This document shows positions 1 to 13,381 of a stretch of 64,000 bases of DNA, one piece after another. A program made the translations under genes and the position numbers. The DNA is from Daphnia carinata (lineage: Eukaryota; Arthropoda; Branchiopoda; Diplostraca; Daphniidae): assembly GCF_022539665.2 (NCBI RefSeq), contig NC_081331.1:5924501-5988500 (forward strand). The letters run 5' to 3'. The notes under the pieces were generated by a model that saw nothing but the letters and a program-made list of their open reading frames with translations, did not search any database and was not told the origin of the DNA. Position 1 is the stretch's first letter, and each line of letters begins with the position of its first letter.

Positions 1-1
1 C

Positions 2-178
2 TTCCAAAGGATCAGCCACCTGGTGCCGTATTCGCTAGAAGAACTAAGAGATATGCAATCACGGCTGGGATTGGATGCAGTTGTTACCCTCATCGTCCAA
101 GCCCTGGTTGGCCAGATTGTAAGTGTTCTTATAGTACCATTCATCATAAGCATAATCGCTGGTATGTTTGCTGGCTAA
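2..178 (+). CDS. C-terminal end of an unidentified membrane protein (partial)
   Basis: An open frame enters from the left edge and runs 58 codons to a TAA at 176-178. The first 40 residues are polar and helical (for example the stretch SLEELRDMQSRLGLD). The last 20 are strongly hydrophobic (VLIVPFIISIIAGMFAG), as expected for a C-terminal transmembrane anchor. A perfect-looking donor, GTAAGT, sits at 119-124 inside the frame, so the last 18 codons could instead be intron. I favour read-through because the frame stays open and encodes a convincing membrane segment. An AATAAA at 906-911 could end the transcript. The family was not recognised. Confidence 0.5.
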   Translation, partial: FQRISHLVPYSLEELRDMQSRLGLDAVVTLIVQALVGQIVSVLIVPFIISIIAGMFAG

Positions 179-1795
179 GCTGGGTGTCTGCTTGACGGCA
201 ACCATTCGTTTGCGCTGCTTTAACTGTTTTGATTTACGAGAATGATTCGTAGTCTCCCTACACCAATTCGTATTTTTACATGATTGTTTCTTTCCTATCC
301 TATCAACTTCAACGTGATTAAAGGACTATTTAATACACGAATCCGATTCTTGAGTTCGCTTACGTTTTCAAGTTTTACACACCTGCTTGCCTGTTGGCAA
401 GAAAATCCAAGTCTCTGAACAAAGAAAAAAGGCCGTCTTTCACGAAAAGTAGACAAGGAAAGGACAATGATTGAAACACCTTGAAAAAACCTTCCAAGCT
501 AATGAACGTTTGAGAAATCAGCTTCGATAAAACTATGCAATTCCAAGTGGGACTGAAAATATCCAGTCCCATTTCTCCTGTCCCACTTTGTTAGCTAAAC
601 ATCACTAGAAAATAACGTTGGAAGTGAATTCAAACGAAAGAGGTGCAAACTCTGTGCTTAGTAACTACAATGGACGGACTATTGCAAGTGGCAAAGCAGC
701 TCAAGTCTTAAAAGGCATTTCCTAAGAACGAATTCTTGAATATTAGGACAGGAATGAAAGCTGACCTCGTGTTCCATGTAAGGAGCATCACGAATTTGCC
801 AAGAAACGTAAAGAAGGGCTACGTTAGACGTGCAGCTAATTTTTACAAAACGAATTATTAGACTATAGTGGGAGACAGAATATGTGATCTAAACAATTAG
901 ATGCCAATAAAAAAATAGTGCTTAACAAAAAAGGGAATGATGGTCTGATCTACTACTACAACCCATTCTGAAATAGTGCACAGTGCGAACAATGATGTTG
1001 TTTTCTAGTGTATTACAAGCACCATTTTTCCTTTTGTATTAGGACTTCAGTCATCAGCAGTTGATCAACTGCCATACTTGCGATTACACAGTTTTAGAAT
1101 GTTTTTTATTTCACGATTCTACAGAATGCACTGTAGGTTATTAAAACCGTATTAGTTTCTAAATATGCCTACAACAATAGAAGTGAATCACTGAAACCAT
1201 ATTTCCAATAATTTTTTTTTGTGTTTTTTTTTGGTTTGTTTTTGTTTTTTGTGTTTTTTTGCGTTACAAGGAATGTAATATGATGAAACGTCCATCAATT
1301 TTCTAGGTGAGAGGACTAAATACTCTTGAAAAAAAAAGGAGTTAACATTATGTGAAGGCATCTGCGTCTTGGTTATAAAGAATATACAAAAATAGGCAGA
1401 AAAAAAAATCATTTTTCCTCCGTTTTCAAACGTCAACGTCCATCGATGTGAAGCTTGCCTATTGCCCGGCAAAATGAAGGGGAAATAAAAATATCAACAT
1501 AAAAATGTGCGTCATCCACACGTAATGTGAATGAAACGAATGGTATCATATGGAAGGCCGGCTTTCAAACGGCTTCACAGTGTCTCTGTTCTTTTCAAAT
1601 ACCGATCGAGGAAAAAACGAAAACAAAAAAAATAATAATGATTGCAGGAATCAGTGCAGCTACTGTGTTGTTTAAGTGATTGGATGAGGAACCAGTTGCT
1701 ACTTGATTACCTTGTTAATTTAGCACCACAAACAAAAGGCGAAAGAACGAAGAGAAGGAAGAGATGGGTAAGCTGTTTAGCGGTTGAATTCAACT
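179..1795. other. Intergenic stretch and probable 3' UTRs
   Basis: No coding signal was found on either strand. The left part is probably the 3' UTR of the plus-strand gene ending at 178, and the right part the 3' UTR of hillarin. T-rich homopolymer runs lie at 1211-1260. AATAAA is present on the plus strand at 906-911. Confidence 0.5.
906..911 (+). terminator. Polyadenylation signal, AATAAA
   Basis: AATAAA lies about 730 bp downstream of the stop at 176-178 and is a plausible 3' end for the leftmost gene. No downstream element was verified. Confidence 0.3.
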
Positions 1796-4700
1796 CTAAA
1801 TCTGATTGCGTTTAGAAGAATTGATCAGATATTTACAGCAATGAGTCAACAGATGTTTCTCGTTACTCTGCTCGGCGTTGTTACCGCTGCTGGTCCCCAT
1901 CGAATTGACTTCACGCGTATAAATATCCATTCCGTATTGACCTTCTTCGGGAAAACTGATCTTAAAGGTGACCAGGTCGTCCGTGACATAATGCGTGGCG
2001 TATTTAGCAAGCCGTTTCTCTTCCGAGCCGTTTTTGTGTAGTGTAGCCATAAAGTCGGTCAACGGTCGGGACATGCGGAATTGGCATTCGAGTTCACGGC
2101 CGGCAAAAATCAGCGCATCTTGATGAGTAATGGGCACCAGGCCAAAAAGGCGCGTTGCCTTCATCGGGCCCCATTCGCCACTAGCACAGTCCGGCAGAGG
2201 GACCATGACTGTCTGAAGGTCCTCACAAACGATCTTGAACTTGCAAACGCTCTTGAATTTCATTGGCTCGCCTGTCAGGTATTCGCGTGGTGTCACTGCG
2301 TTAGCGAAGATATCCAGAAGGAAAGCCCCACTGCAAGGGGCGTGCACTCGGAAAGCCACCACGTTTCCAACAACAGACTATCAGAATAGCAAGGAAACAC
2401 AAAACTTTAATCGATGAAAAATTGAATACGTCTGAATTTGATATTGACCTGCATGACGAAACGCTTAAGACTGGTGTTTTCGAATGTGTCGGTATCATTG
2501 TCGTAAAACTTGAGGTTGTAATGGAAAATGAGGCTGGCTTGCATGTTGGACGGCATACCAATTCGAATCGTAACAGCTCCTGTTGCAATACAAAACATGC
2601 ATTTAGATTGGTGGACGTCAATTTGTATTGCGATTAATCGATTGATCAACAGCGCAATAAATCACCTGTGGAATCCGTAACCATAACTGCCTTGGTGTTG
2701 TCATCTGGGAAGTACAACCCATAACGGAAGAAGAGGGAACGCACGAAAGGCAGGTCTTCAAACTCTTTGAGAGTGATGGTGGTTTTAAGCAGTTGCCATT
2801 CGGCTTGAAGAGGGAAAAATTCGTAGATGAATTCCTTCGGATCCGTTAAGAAGTAATGATCATCATACTCGTAACTAATACAAAACAAATGTCAAAGTCA
2901 AACACGTAAACATTTTTTTGTGCAAATTTCCTTACGTACCGAAGACTGTCGGATTTGCTCTTGCTACCCGGTTTGGGTACTTCTTTAGCATTGACCAGAT
3001 GGCGGGCGCCCCAGTTGCACTGCACGAAGCGCCAAGCTCCGGCAACATAGACAGCGTTCCACGAATTACGGAAGCGGTTGTCCTCGAAGCGGACTCCCGG
3101 TTGATAGCCGGCTGATTTTGAATAGCCCTTGATAACCACGCAATGTAAACCGGCATAGCTACATTTCATCAGAAAGTAAAGCGACGAAATGTCAAGTTAC
3201 GATGTAAAAAAAAATGTCAACCGTGACATGATTTTAATACCTGCAGATGCGTTTGAACAAGACGTGGTAGCTTTCCGTACCGTGTTTGATGCCTCGGAGC
3301 AAACCCATCGGTGTATCTGTGCGAACCGTGTCGTCGAACTGCATCGTGTTCAAATTCTTGACCGTGATCCACCGGAAAATGGTTCTATTGACGACAATGA
3401 TAAAACGATGAATAAAATCATAGAAAATGTTACATTTATTTATCATATATTACCTGGCTTTCTCGACATCGGATCCACATCGTCCAATCAACATGCGTAC
3501 AAGGTCTGTGAATGTTTTCTGATCTTCTTGTGCCACCTAATTAATGAAGAATACGAAATAATGAAGAAATTGAAGATAAAAAGCGGAAGGATATTTCAAT
3601 GCATTCCAGTTAATTAGCGACCGTGTCTAAATCCGGCTGATGCAAACAAAAAAAAAAGAAAATTTCGTAGCAAACGCAACGGCCGTAATTGTACAACGAG
3701 ACATAACAAAATGTGCGGCTATAAAAAAAAAAACGTTTGGAACATCGAGTATATACCGTACTGTACACAGTTACACATTCAAATTTTTCGTACTAAAGTC
3801 ATTTTGGGGGAAAAGAAACGACTTGATGGCTTTGACTTTTAATCCGTTAATCTATTATTCCAGTCTTTGGACTGGAACAATTGTCACGCTACACGCAGCT
3901 TTAGTACTAACAAACGACCGCTGATTGCCTTAAACTTACCGTCATACTGTTGAAACACGTTTAACAGGAAAACAACCAAAGACCATAATTGTACCTTATT
4001 ACTGAAGGAAATATGAAAAGCGCTTACCGAAATAGCGATTTGATCAATATCAGCAAAGACGAGCGGATCGTGGTAGATGTCAGTTTTCGCCACACCGGGT
4101 GGTTGAGGTGCAGGAGGGTTGCTCGGGTAAGGGAACAATTCCTCGGTCTGGTAATCATCGTCGATGTAGAGGCTCTCGGCGCGCATGAACTCGGAGCGTT
4201 TCTCGTTGATCAAGTTCATCATCTCTTTGCTCTGCTTCTCCACCAGTGCTGCTGTCGCCGCTCTAAATTTTTTTTTTTTTTTTTTCAAATCCGTTAACAA
4301 GAAAAGATGATAGTTAGACGTGAGAGAATTGTGTTTAAGTTCTTGATGGATTAAGGGAAAATCTATGGCGAATCAAGTTGAGTTGATAGCAAATATTCCG
4401 TTATAAAAAATAATACATCTTTCCTAGAATGAACTCTAGATTAAACTCCCGTCTAAGACGGATGCGTTTTATGACTTGAGGATATACTGATATGGAGTGA
4501 AAAGGGCGTTGCACGTTATGCTCCGGGATGTTTCGAAATAAAGACCAAAAAAAAAATAATAATAAAACCGGAAAAGCAACGAGAATGCAAAATTGAGGAA
4601 GAGTATAGTTGAACTGGAGAGAGCAATGCATCGCTATAAGGAATCCCGATGGCAAACACACGCACACACACACACACAAAAAAAACAAGACGTTTGTGGT

Positions 4701-7700
4701 TATCATTTCCAGTTGGCTGATTAAGTTCAAGTTTTTTTCTTTTCCTACCACGAAGGTAATAAGTAACTAGTGTTTCCAACTGGCGGTGCCAGTCCAAATC
4801 ATATGGCAGCAGCCGTCTGAAAACATCGCTAATAATAACGCGGAACTGCATATGTCTGTGTGTGTGTGTGTTTACATAGTATTTTTTGTTTCTTTTTACC
4901 GTTCATGTTCCAGGAGTTTGCGGGTGAGCGACTCCTTCTTCTTGTCACGGCGGACGGTTAGATTCTTTTCGAGATCCTCGCGCTCCCTTTGCAGTCTCAG
5001 AGTCAATACTTTTTGCTCGTCGGGTTTTTTCCGTTTGTTGGCCAGCTCGCGCTCGAACCGTGACGTCAACTTCTCCAGCTCCTTCTCCCACTCTTCCTGT
5101 AAAATTTCAATATTCAGAGCCGTTAACCAAATACTTTGCTGTACCGGTGTTATCTGTTTTTTTTTTTATTATAGCTACTATCGATCGCCAAACATCCTTG
5201 TTTTTAAACTTTGAGTTATTTATGATCGACAGAGAACTTCAGCTCACATGCCGACAGCCCTCAAGTAACGATAATAAGACGACACGATACACATTTTTTT
5301 TTTTTGTTTTCGTCTGAACGTCAAAACTCGGCAGCAGGTTAATAACGTTAGAAAAGTCATCATCCGACGTCCCACTTTTTTTTTCTTGCCGTTATCTTTG
5401 CAGCCATCTCGTAAAGTGTTGCGATGTGTTTCGCCATTTAGTCGGAAGCATTCGAGCGTGCTACCGGCGCTCCAGTATCTTTATTATTTTCTTTGATGCT
5501 ATTTTAATTCGCAAAATCTTCTCCATCATCATCTTCCCCGTTTTCTGGTGTGTGTGTATGTGTAAATAATGGCTGCAGTCGTACGTACATGTAAACACAA
5601 AGGTTGCTGTTGGCAATGCACTCACCCGAAATTCTTCTTTGAACTTAAATTCCTCTTCTTCACGTTGGCGGGCAAATTTTCGGTACAAGTCGTCCTCTTC
5701 CTTACGGTGTTTCATCTCCAATCGAACTTGGGTGTCTTTGTCCTAATATTTAATACACACACAAAAAAAAAAACAGATATTTAATGAACGTTCGATGAAC
5801 GGTGCTTTTTTTTATATGCATGATCATGAAAGAGTTTCCGAGTCATTACGATCTCCTGTGAAAAGAATTCAGTTTGTTTTGAGAACGCTTCAAATAATAA
5901 GCCGCTAAAGTTCATCGAGGAAAACGAAGGGAAATAACGCGTAACGGATAGATAAAGCTTTCCCTTCTTCAATCACAAGTATACGTCGTTAGCCTGTGCA
6001 CTCGGCTACTGGATAAATAGACCGTCTAACGGTTAGACCGGAGGTAGAAAAACCACCTGGAGTGGCACTCTGGGTAGGCACCAAAAAAAAAAAAGGAAAA
6101 ATCCCTTTTTCCACGAAAAATAAAACTTGCTGTTATGAAAACATGCAAGCGTATCAGACACACAAGTAAAAAAAAAAGAGATAAGATGAAAAAAACTAGG
6201 CATCAGTGAAGCATGGCTCCATCGGCTAAATGGACACGCGAGGTGATAGCTCCCAAAGTGTTGCCGAAACGGAATCATCGTCACCGCTGCGTGTAAAAAG
6301 CTTCTCTTAAAAGACCGAGACTGGGACACTAAGGCAACGACCGCAAAGTGCGTCTCGATTTTTGTTCCCACATTGATGATTTCTCCTACGATCGATCTCT
6401 TACTGTTTTCTACATCCAATAGAAACGCAAGTCTGTTGGCCGCACAAGTCGCCGGGGTTGCGAACCCTTGGATGACAGGAACAAAAAGGGAGAGTCTTAA
6501 ACTTTCCCCTCACATACTCAACATTCACTAACCGTACTTTCTAGCTAGTAATTGTTGATGGCAAAGAAAAATGAAAACCCAAAGTTATACCTTCTCTTTT
6601 TCCTGTGAAACAAATGCATTACACAGCGACGAGCGGAAAAAGGTTGTAACCCTCAATGACGGCCTCGTTACACGAAAAGCATATTAAATCATCTAATTGA
6701 AGAAGAGAAAAGAAAAATACATTCCTCAAACGTCTTTCAAAGATTTCCCCTTGTGTGTCTAACCGCGCAGCTCGTCCAATTATGGAAATCTCACGTACGA
6801 GAATCTCATTTAAAATGTGCTGCCGTTTGAAAAGGCATCTCTTTTTGGCCTATCTTGCAATCCATTTTCAGGTCGTGACACTTCTCTTGTTGAAACGCTT
6901 CAAGGCGAAATTCAAGTCGATAAATCGACTCGTCAAAAAACAGAAAGAAAGAAAGCCATGACACACATAAGAGAAAATAAATAATCTGTTAGGATAATCA
7001 GCGAGTTCGCCTGATATGCCGAGCAAATTAGACAAGCTAAATACGAAAGAGGGGGAAACCATTGTTGAATACATTCAAATTCCGGTAATAATTTCCTCCA
7101 CGATTCATAAAGCTGGCAGTGAAAATACAATGAGCTATAACAATAATAACTGTAAAAATAAAGGAGGAGAAATCAATAAAATATTAAACAATCGCAAAAG
7201 ACTCGTTTCTTTCTTTTTTTTTTAAGGGGAGCCGGTTATTCAGTTTAGGTTTGCTGTTATCGACGTATTCGAAGGTACAAAAGCCACCTGTAAAGCGCTG
7301 AGACTGGAACAACGGCATACCAGTGTACGCGACCGCAAAAAAAAAAAAAATAAAAACAGCTCATCATAAAAAAAAGTTGAATGGGAGACGGTCGCCATCG
7401 TCGACACACATTTCGAAAAAGGCCAACAGGACGAAGACGCGCTCGATTCAATCGCAGTGACGCAACAAACGGACCAAACGCGGGTAAAACGAATCAGCCA
7501 AACACCTGAGAGATTCGCTCGAATGAAAACAATTGCGACGATATCATGGACCGAATCGGCCCCCCCCCCCTCCCCAACAAATAAAAACGTACAGGAAATG
7601 ACCGAAAAAGGCAATGGGTATTTTTCAGGTTGGATTGATTCAATGACGAGGGGGAAAAAAATGCCGTCATTCTTTCCCGTTGGAATTCATTTTGTGGACA

Positions 7701-10700
7701 GTCAGCAACTGGATAAGAATAACGAGGCGGGGATAGGCAATACGCACATTCAGTTGATGATTTCACGTGTCCATCAATGGGTTTTTTAAAAAACTCATTT
7801 TGGGCGTTGTCGCAGGATCTGACGTCATTCAGCGCTGTGGGTATAAACTTGTGAGGTTGATGTATAACATCGGCCACGGGCCGTTGCAGAGCCGACAAAT
7901 CATTTCCATGTTACAACGAATTGACTGGCTATAGGACTAATGTTTTGAATTTAAAAAAAAAAAAAAAAACTTGCAAGAGAATTGCAGATGAATTCCATGA
8001 TTAAAGCAGACAAACAAAACAAATATTCGCTGCTGGCAATGTTCCTTTTAAAGGTAGAGCAGTTGCCGGGCGTATGCGCGTGATGTTTTATGCCTTTAAT
8101 ACGAAGACGGATTTCCTTTTGAATCGCAAAAAAAAAATCATTAAATAAAAAAAATGAAGCGGAGTAAAAAAAAACAAAAGAAGGATGATGACGATGCTCT
8201 GTTTTCAACCATCACGAAGATGGCTGACAGCAACATTTAATTTCTTTCTCTTCTTTTTTTCTACTTCGTCTCTTTCGAAAAGAACCCCACAAAAATCTCA
8301 TGACCGTAGGTGGCAGCAAGTAATCCAACCAGAAAAAAAATGACCACTTCGAAATTTCTTTTTCAACCAAACATGGAGACACTAAAACAATTGATCGAGC
8401 CGCGCGGCCCCCAAAAGATTCTTTTCACTTCACGCCATGACGTAACATCAAAGTAATAAGTCAACTCGTTTCATTTTTTTTTGTCTCTGATCTCTCCATT
8501 GTTTGTTTTGCAAAAGTGTGAAGCAAACAAGATCGATTTTAAGGAGGATGGAAATTTCCATCTTTATAATAAGGCGGGGTATGAATTAAGACGAATCAAC
8601 AGCGCAAATCCTCCGTTTCCAGGTAAAATGAAAAAAGGAAGAGGTAAAAAAAAAAAAAAAAAAAAAAAACGAGTTCCAAGAGAAGCGAATCTCCTTGTAT
8701 GGCCAGCAACCACACGAAGGCGATGGGATGAACGCACGAATGGGAAATAATATCGAGGAAGAAAAAGAAAAGAAAAAAAAAACCGAACGGCTAGTCTCGG
8801 GAAAATGTTGTTGTAGCCGCGGGAGGGTTGGGCGCGCTTAAAGATGACGTCTTTTCCCAGGGACTGGATTGGTTGATCGCCTTTATTGTCCAGGTGGAAT
8901 GAGCACATAAGAAGTAAGTAATAGAAGGTGTATAGACAACACTGCGGGCAGGCGGGTTTCATCACGTTTTGGCCTCTTCAATTCTTCCATCATCATCTCT
9001 TTCTTCTTCCTCGCTTTCCACAAGTTATTCCCTGCTTTTTTATTTTCTCATACGCTCTCAGGTAAACATCAAGGCCGATGACCGTATAAGGTGTTGCTGG
9101 AGCGACAGCACAATACGTCGGAGCCCGAAAGGAGAAAGTGGCGTCATCGCACTGACACTATTGCTGTCTGTTTTGCGTGCACATGTTTTTTTCTTTTTCA
9201 TTTGTTTCACCAGCAATTGTTTTTATTCGCCTCTTTCATCATCTTCAACAACCGATTTGCATGACGGTCACCAGCGTGAAGAGGTGACCCAACACAAGGC
9301 TTTACCGCCAAGCGGCAAGTGGGGGAACACGCACATTCCTCCCAACAAAATTTGAAAGACAAGGCGGAATGAATGAGGGAAAACAAAAAAGAGAAAGGCA
9401 ACGTATATAGAAAGAAAGGGAGAGAGATAAGATAAGAGGGTTGAAAGCAAAAGTCGTGTTTTAATAGAAAGTTGTGGGCAGAAGGAAAGAGAGAGACGCA
9501 TGCAGCAAAGGTATAACAAGCGCAGGTGGAGCGACAGCAACATCCTGCCTTCGGCTCGGAAGACAGCTGATTCGCTGTTCTTTTTTTTTCCCAAAAGAAT
9601 ATTCTCGTATTATTTTATTCTTTTTAATTCCACCACGTCCCTTTTTTTTGGTATTCCAAAGCTAACTACCCTCATATTTTGTCGTACGTGTACAAAGCGA
9701 ATCGGCTTCATTATCACGAGTCCTCGTTGCAATATTAAGCGGATGGTCTTTTGGCACCACCATCTGCGATGTCCAGTTACGAAAAAAAGAAAAATATGGC
9801 GTCTCCGGTTATGGAAATAAGATCTTGGGAGGTGGAGAACGAGATTAAAACAGTTGCATACCACCAAAAGGCAATTCGATCTGAAGGGAATGTCAATAAA
9901 AGGAAGGCACTAACAGTGAAAGTCGGTTTGGAAATCCGACATGTCAGACTGGAAAAACGGCAATGTCTCAACGCCTTTACGAACGATATGTTTTCGTTTT
10001 TCGAAAACAAAAAATGGAGACCCCCCCCCCCAAAAAAAAACCAGGAATGGTGACGCAATTTGCTATACCCTCTTTTTATTTTGCATATTTCCAACACTTT
10101 TTCTATTCCCCACCTGTCGATAGTAAAGCCCGGCATATCAAGGTGTTCATCGCCACTACCTTTTCGTTCACTCCACTATTCATATTCAAATGTTTTATAG
10201 TAATGTAATCACTATTTAAATCGTGCGGGGCATATGTTACAGCAATATACGTAAAATAGTGGTGATCCGTTAGATTGTCGTAACGCCGTATCAGAGACGT
10301 TGTACCACGACAGAAAGATAAGGCCTTACAAAAAATATGGAATGTAACGGAATTTTCTAGACCGTTTTTGACCGTTTGTTTGAAAAAAAAAACGAAGGGG
10401 AGAAAACGAGAACGACGGGTAAGTTGATGTTCAAAACTCACCAGATAAGAGTCGAGAGGCTTTTCAATAGGTCGTCGGTAACTTCGCTGGAGTTCGGTGG
10501 CACGTAGGGCGTGGGCGATGTGAAGAGCGCTAGCATCGAATCGTCCATACTGATGTTCGGCGAAATGTCCGTTCTCACCGCTTTGACGGCCGTTGTTTAG
10601 GTGCGGCTTGATGGCCAACGCCTCGGCGTCAAATGTACCCTTGCCTCCTCCACGAATCTGTTCGTTGACGTAGTTGAACGACTTGGGCACATTAAGGGCA

Positions 10701-10954
10701 GAGCGGATTCCCACGGCCGAACCGTCCAGGTGACCTGGTCCGATCTTGGGGACGTGGCTGATGCAGTAGACCTCCTTGTCGTCATTGGAATCCTGATTGT
10801 TGTAATACGTCTTGAGCGTCAGTTTCGTGCCGCATGCCGAGCACTTGAAACAGCCCTGGTGGAAGAATGTAAAGTCCTTCAGCGGACCGACGCGGTCCAC
10901 CTGGTACACCGTTTGACCGCACCGGAAACAGAGATTCTCGTAAAAGTTCATCAT
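1796..10954 (-). CDS. hil: Hillarin (LIM, coiled coil, KY/transglutaminase-like protein)
   Basis: Hillarin is a cytoskeletal and muscle/septin-associated scaffold known from insects, related to worm LTD-1 and vertebrate kyphoscoliosis peptidase. Ten coding exons join in phase: 10442-10954, 5626-5742, 4900-5096, 4028-4262, 3454-3536, 3241-3384, 2940-3158, 2666-2874, 2449-2579 and 1796-2377, giving 809 aa, the usual family length. Exon 1 holds a complete LIM domain with ligands C9, C12, H32, C35, C38, C41, C64 and H67. Exons 2-4 encode a charged coiled coil (about residues 172-300). Exons 5-10 encode the KY/transglutaminase-like part, including FRWITVKNLN and the tract SYAGLHCVVIKGYSKSAGY. The usual HAW-type His and the following Asp are replaced (NSWNAV, VQCNWG), so it is probably not an active peptidase (inference). 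Intron 1 is 4.7 kb, far longer than the others. The start is the first of two adjacent ATGs just before the LIM domain, as in insect orthologues. Confidence 0.93.
4263..4899 (-). other. Hillarin intron 3 with CA and TG microsatellites
   Basis: The intron contains an alternating AC run around 4658-4678 and an alternating TG run around 4856-4871, complementary to each other and about 180 bp apart. They could pair in the pre-mRNA close to the donor at 4898-4899. A pure T run at 4268-4285 lies at the acceptor side and forms its polypyrimidine tract region. Confidence 0.5.
5743..10441 (-). other. Large first intron of hillarin
   Basis: This 4.7-kb interval lies between the LIM exon and the first coiled-coil exon. 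I saw no exon with good splice sites and no alternative first exon for a LIM-less isoform, although one would be expected to sit here if it exists. The interval is rich in poly-A and poly-T runs (for example 7952-7969, 8646-8668 and 7561-7570, the last a C run). Confidence 0.55.
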
Positions 10955-13381
10955 TTTCTCGTTTTTGTTGGTGCGTTAAAAAAAGGAGTTCAAAAATCCT
11001 TGTAATCTAACTACTTCCAATCTCTTCTTACCACACTCGGGTGTCAGCTGGCTTCACAAAATTTGCTTGGCAAAAGGCGAGTGCAAAAACAAAAAAAAAA
11101 CACACACACAAGGCCTTTTCGTCCACGTTTCAGTCGCAGTTAGTAACAACAATCTGCCATCATGCACCGGCAAACTGATGTTGAAATATAGTTTTCAACG
11201 AAAGACTTGCGACGAGAATAAAAACACCAACGCACACTTCACAATAAACATTGAACACAAAAAAAATGAAAAAAAAAAGATGGCCAATTGTTGTCTGTCT
11301 AACGTGGACTTGTACACTCACGGAGAGCACTCGCTGCAGTGTGACCACTCTTTCAAGGTGAGCGGCGGTTACTGAACTGGTCGTGTGGCGTTCGCATCGC
11401 CATCGCTTCTCTTTTCTTTTTGTCTTTCTCCCACCTTTTTTTTCTCTCTCTTTCTCTCCCTCCCTCCTACTGCCTTTTACGAGGATGGGTGTACCTTTTT
11501 TGCTTCAGTCTTGCTTTTCCCACGTTGAGTTGGCTATATGTACATAACAACGATCCCGCCCACTTAGTCGTTGACTTGTTGAGTCGACTTGAAACCGAGT
11601 TGCAAGGAAACTCCCCCCACCTAGCGGATCGAACGACCGGTCGACCGACCGACTACTCAGGTATATCAAGATAATCACAGCTGAGGGAAAACAAAAAAAG
11701 AGAAAAGTGGGTACACTAGTGTTGTAAACAACAAAAAATTGTCTGCAGACTGCGAGCGGTATTCCGCTCTTGACCCGGCCATCCGGATCATTTGTGTCCT
11801 CTTTTCATTTTGTCTGATTTCTTTGTTTGTTAGCCCAAAACGATAAGAGCTCATAAAACAATCAAATTACAGGAACAGCTAGGGATATTTATTTTACCGA
11901 TGGTTGAAGAATTCCTTAATTACTGCAATGCCGTTTTCTTTTTTATCCAATTACAAAAGCTGTACTTTACTCGAACCTGATTTCTTTGAAATTGCATTCC
12001 TTTTTTTTAAGCCTATGATTTGAAAGCCCTGGGCATTATTTGCAGCAGAGATAGGGCATGATACGTACGGCATTGTATATTCAATATGACGTCTTATCGT
12101 TTACAACTGCCGCATTGCACACCCGTTCTCGGCAGTGTCCAGCCGCTTCGTATCCCGCGGTACTTAAACACCCGGTAGCTTCATTTAGCCTTTCTCGCTA
12201 ATGGAACGCCGCGTTTCGGAGGTGCAAACTCGCTTGTTAACAAATCGTTAGTGAACACCATTTCTGGGTATGTGCCCTGTCAGAACAATAACGGATGCTA
12301 AAATGTGGAGAAAGACAGAAAACAGAAGGAAACAAGAGCCGACAAACAGATGGGGAGAAAAACAAATACGAAGAACGATTATACCTGTCGAACAAAAAAA
12401 TGTTAACAGCTATCGCGTTCACGCCATAGCGTGCACAGAGCCACACATTGTGTTCCGCCGTTCATAAGCTTACACTTCCGATAGTCGCGCACACAACCAT
12501 TCGACCCTCATGTTATTTCCGTTTCCGGTTCTCCAGATAGAAATAGAGAGCAAAAACGATGGGAAGCACAGCCAGCAAAAACCACGACTAACCAAATAAA
12601 TTCCATCCTCCACTGCCATCGTCACGGTTTTGCTTAGCAAATCAACAGCTTGCTTTTCTGTTTTTGTTTTGCAAAAAAACAATGAAGGTCTCTTTCCCGC
12701 AAGGTTTTGTTTTTCTCATAGGAATTCGCAAGTGTTCAATTCAAGTGTAGGCGAAGTAGGTGGATGAAGCGGATATTTCCAGTGGATATTTCATTAAAAA
12801 ATCGTATCTGCCTATTGTGTTTTTTGTGGCCCAAAGAGGAATGGTTACGGAACTCGTTTCTGCAACTTAGTTCAACAAATTGGGCGTACGAAAATAAAAA
12901 GATGAGACAGACCGAAGAAAATTCCCAAGCCGGCCGAGAGAAGTGAGTCAATCCATTAATTAGAGAGCTAGAAGCTCGCGGCGAAAATAGCCGGCCAAAC
13001 TAACAATTCGTGTAAATGAGAGCAGACTACTACACACTACACGACGACGCAAAAACGACAGCTCATCTTTAAATAAACGGAATTTCATTATAAGACAAAG
13101 AGAAGAAAAAAGGAACAAAAAGCAAACAGCAGACAGAATAAGAGAAATAAATTTAAAAAAATACCCAAAAATTGAGAGAACTGAAGTTACCGGGGCTAAA
13201 TGGCTAAACACTAGAACATCCAACGAATGTAGTATAAACACGAGGACCAATAAATAAACGGGTAATTGCACTAGAAACAAGGTGGATGGAACAATAAGAG
13301 TCCCGCTTGTGTGGCAACTGAACTGAAGATCAAACGAGGAAAAGCACCCGCCATTCCGAAACATTCACCGTTTTTCAACAT
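10955..13381. other. Hillarin upstream region and LMBRD2 3' region
   Basis: No reading frame here has convincing coding character. The right part (about 12960-13381) is probably LMBRD2 3' UTR. The part next to 10955 should contain the hillarin 5' UTR and promoter, but no TATA box or initiator stood out. Confidence 0.4.
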
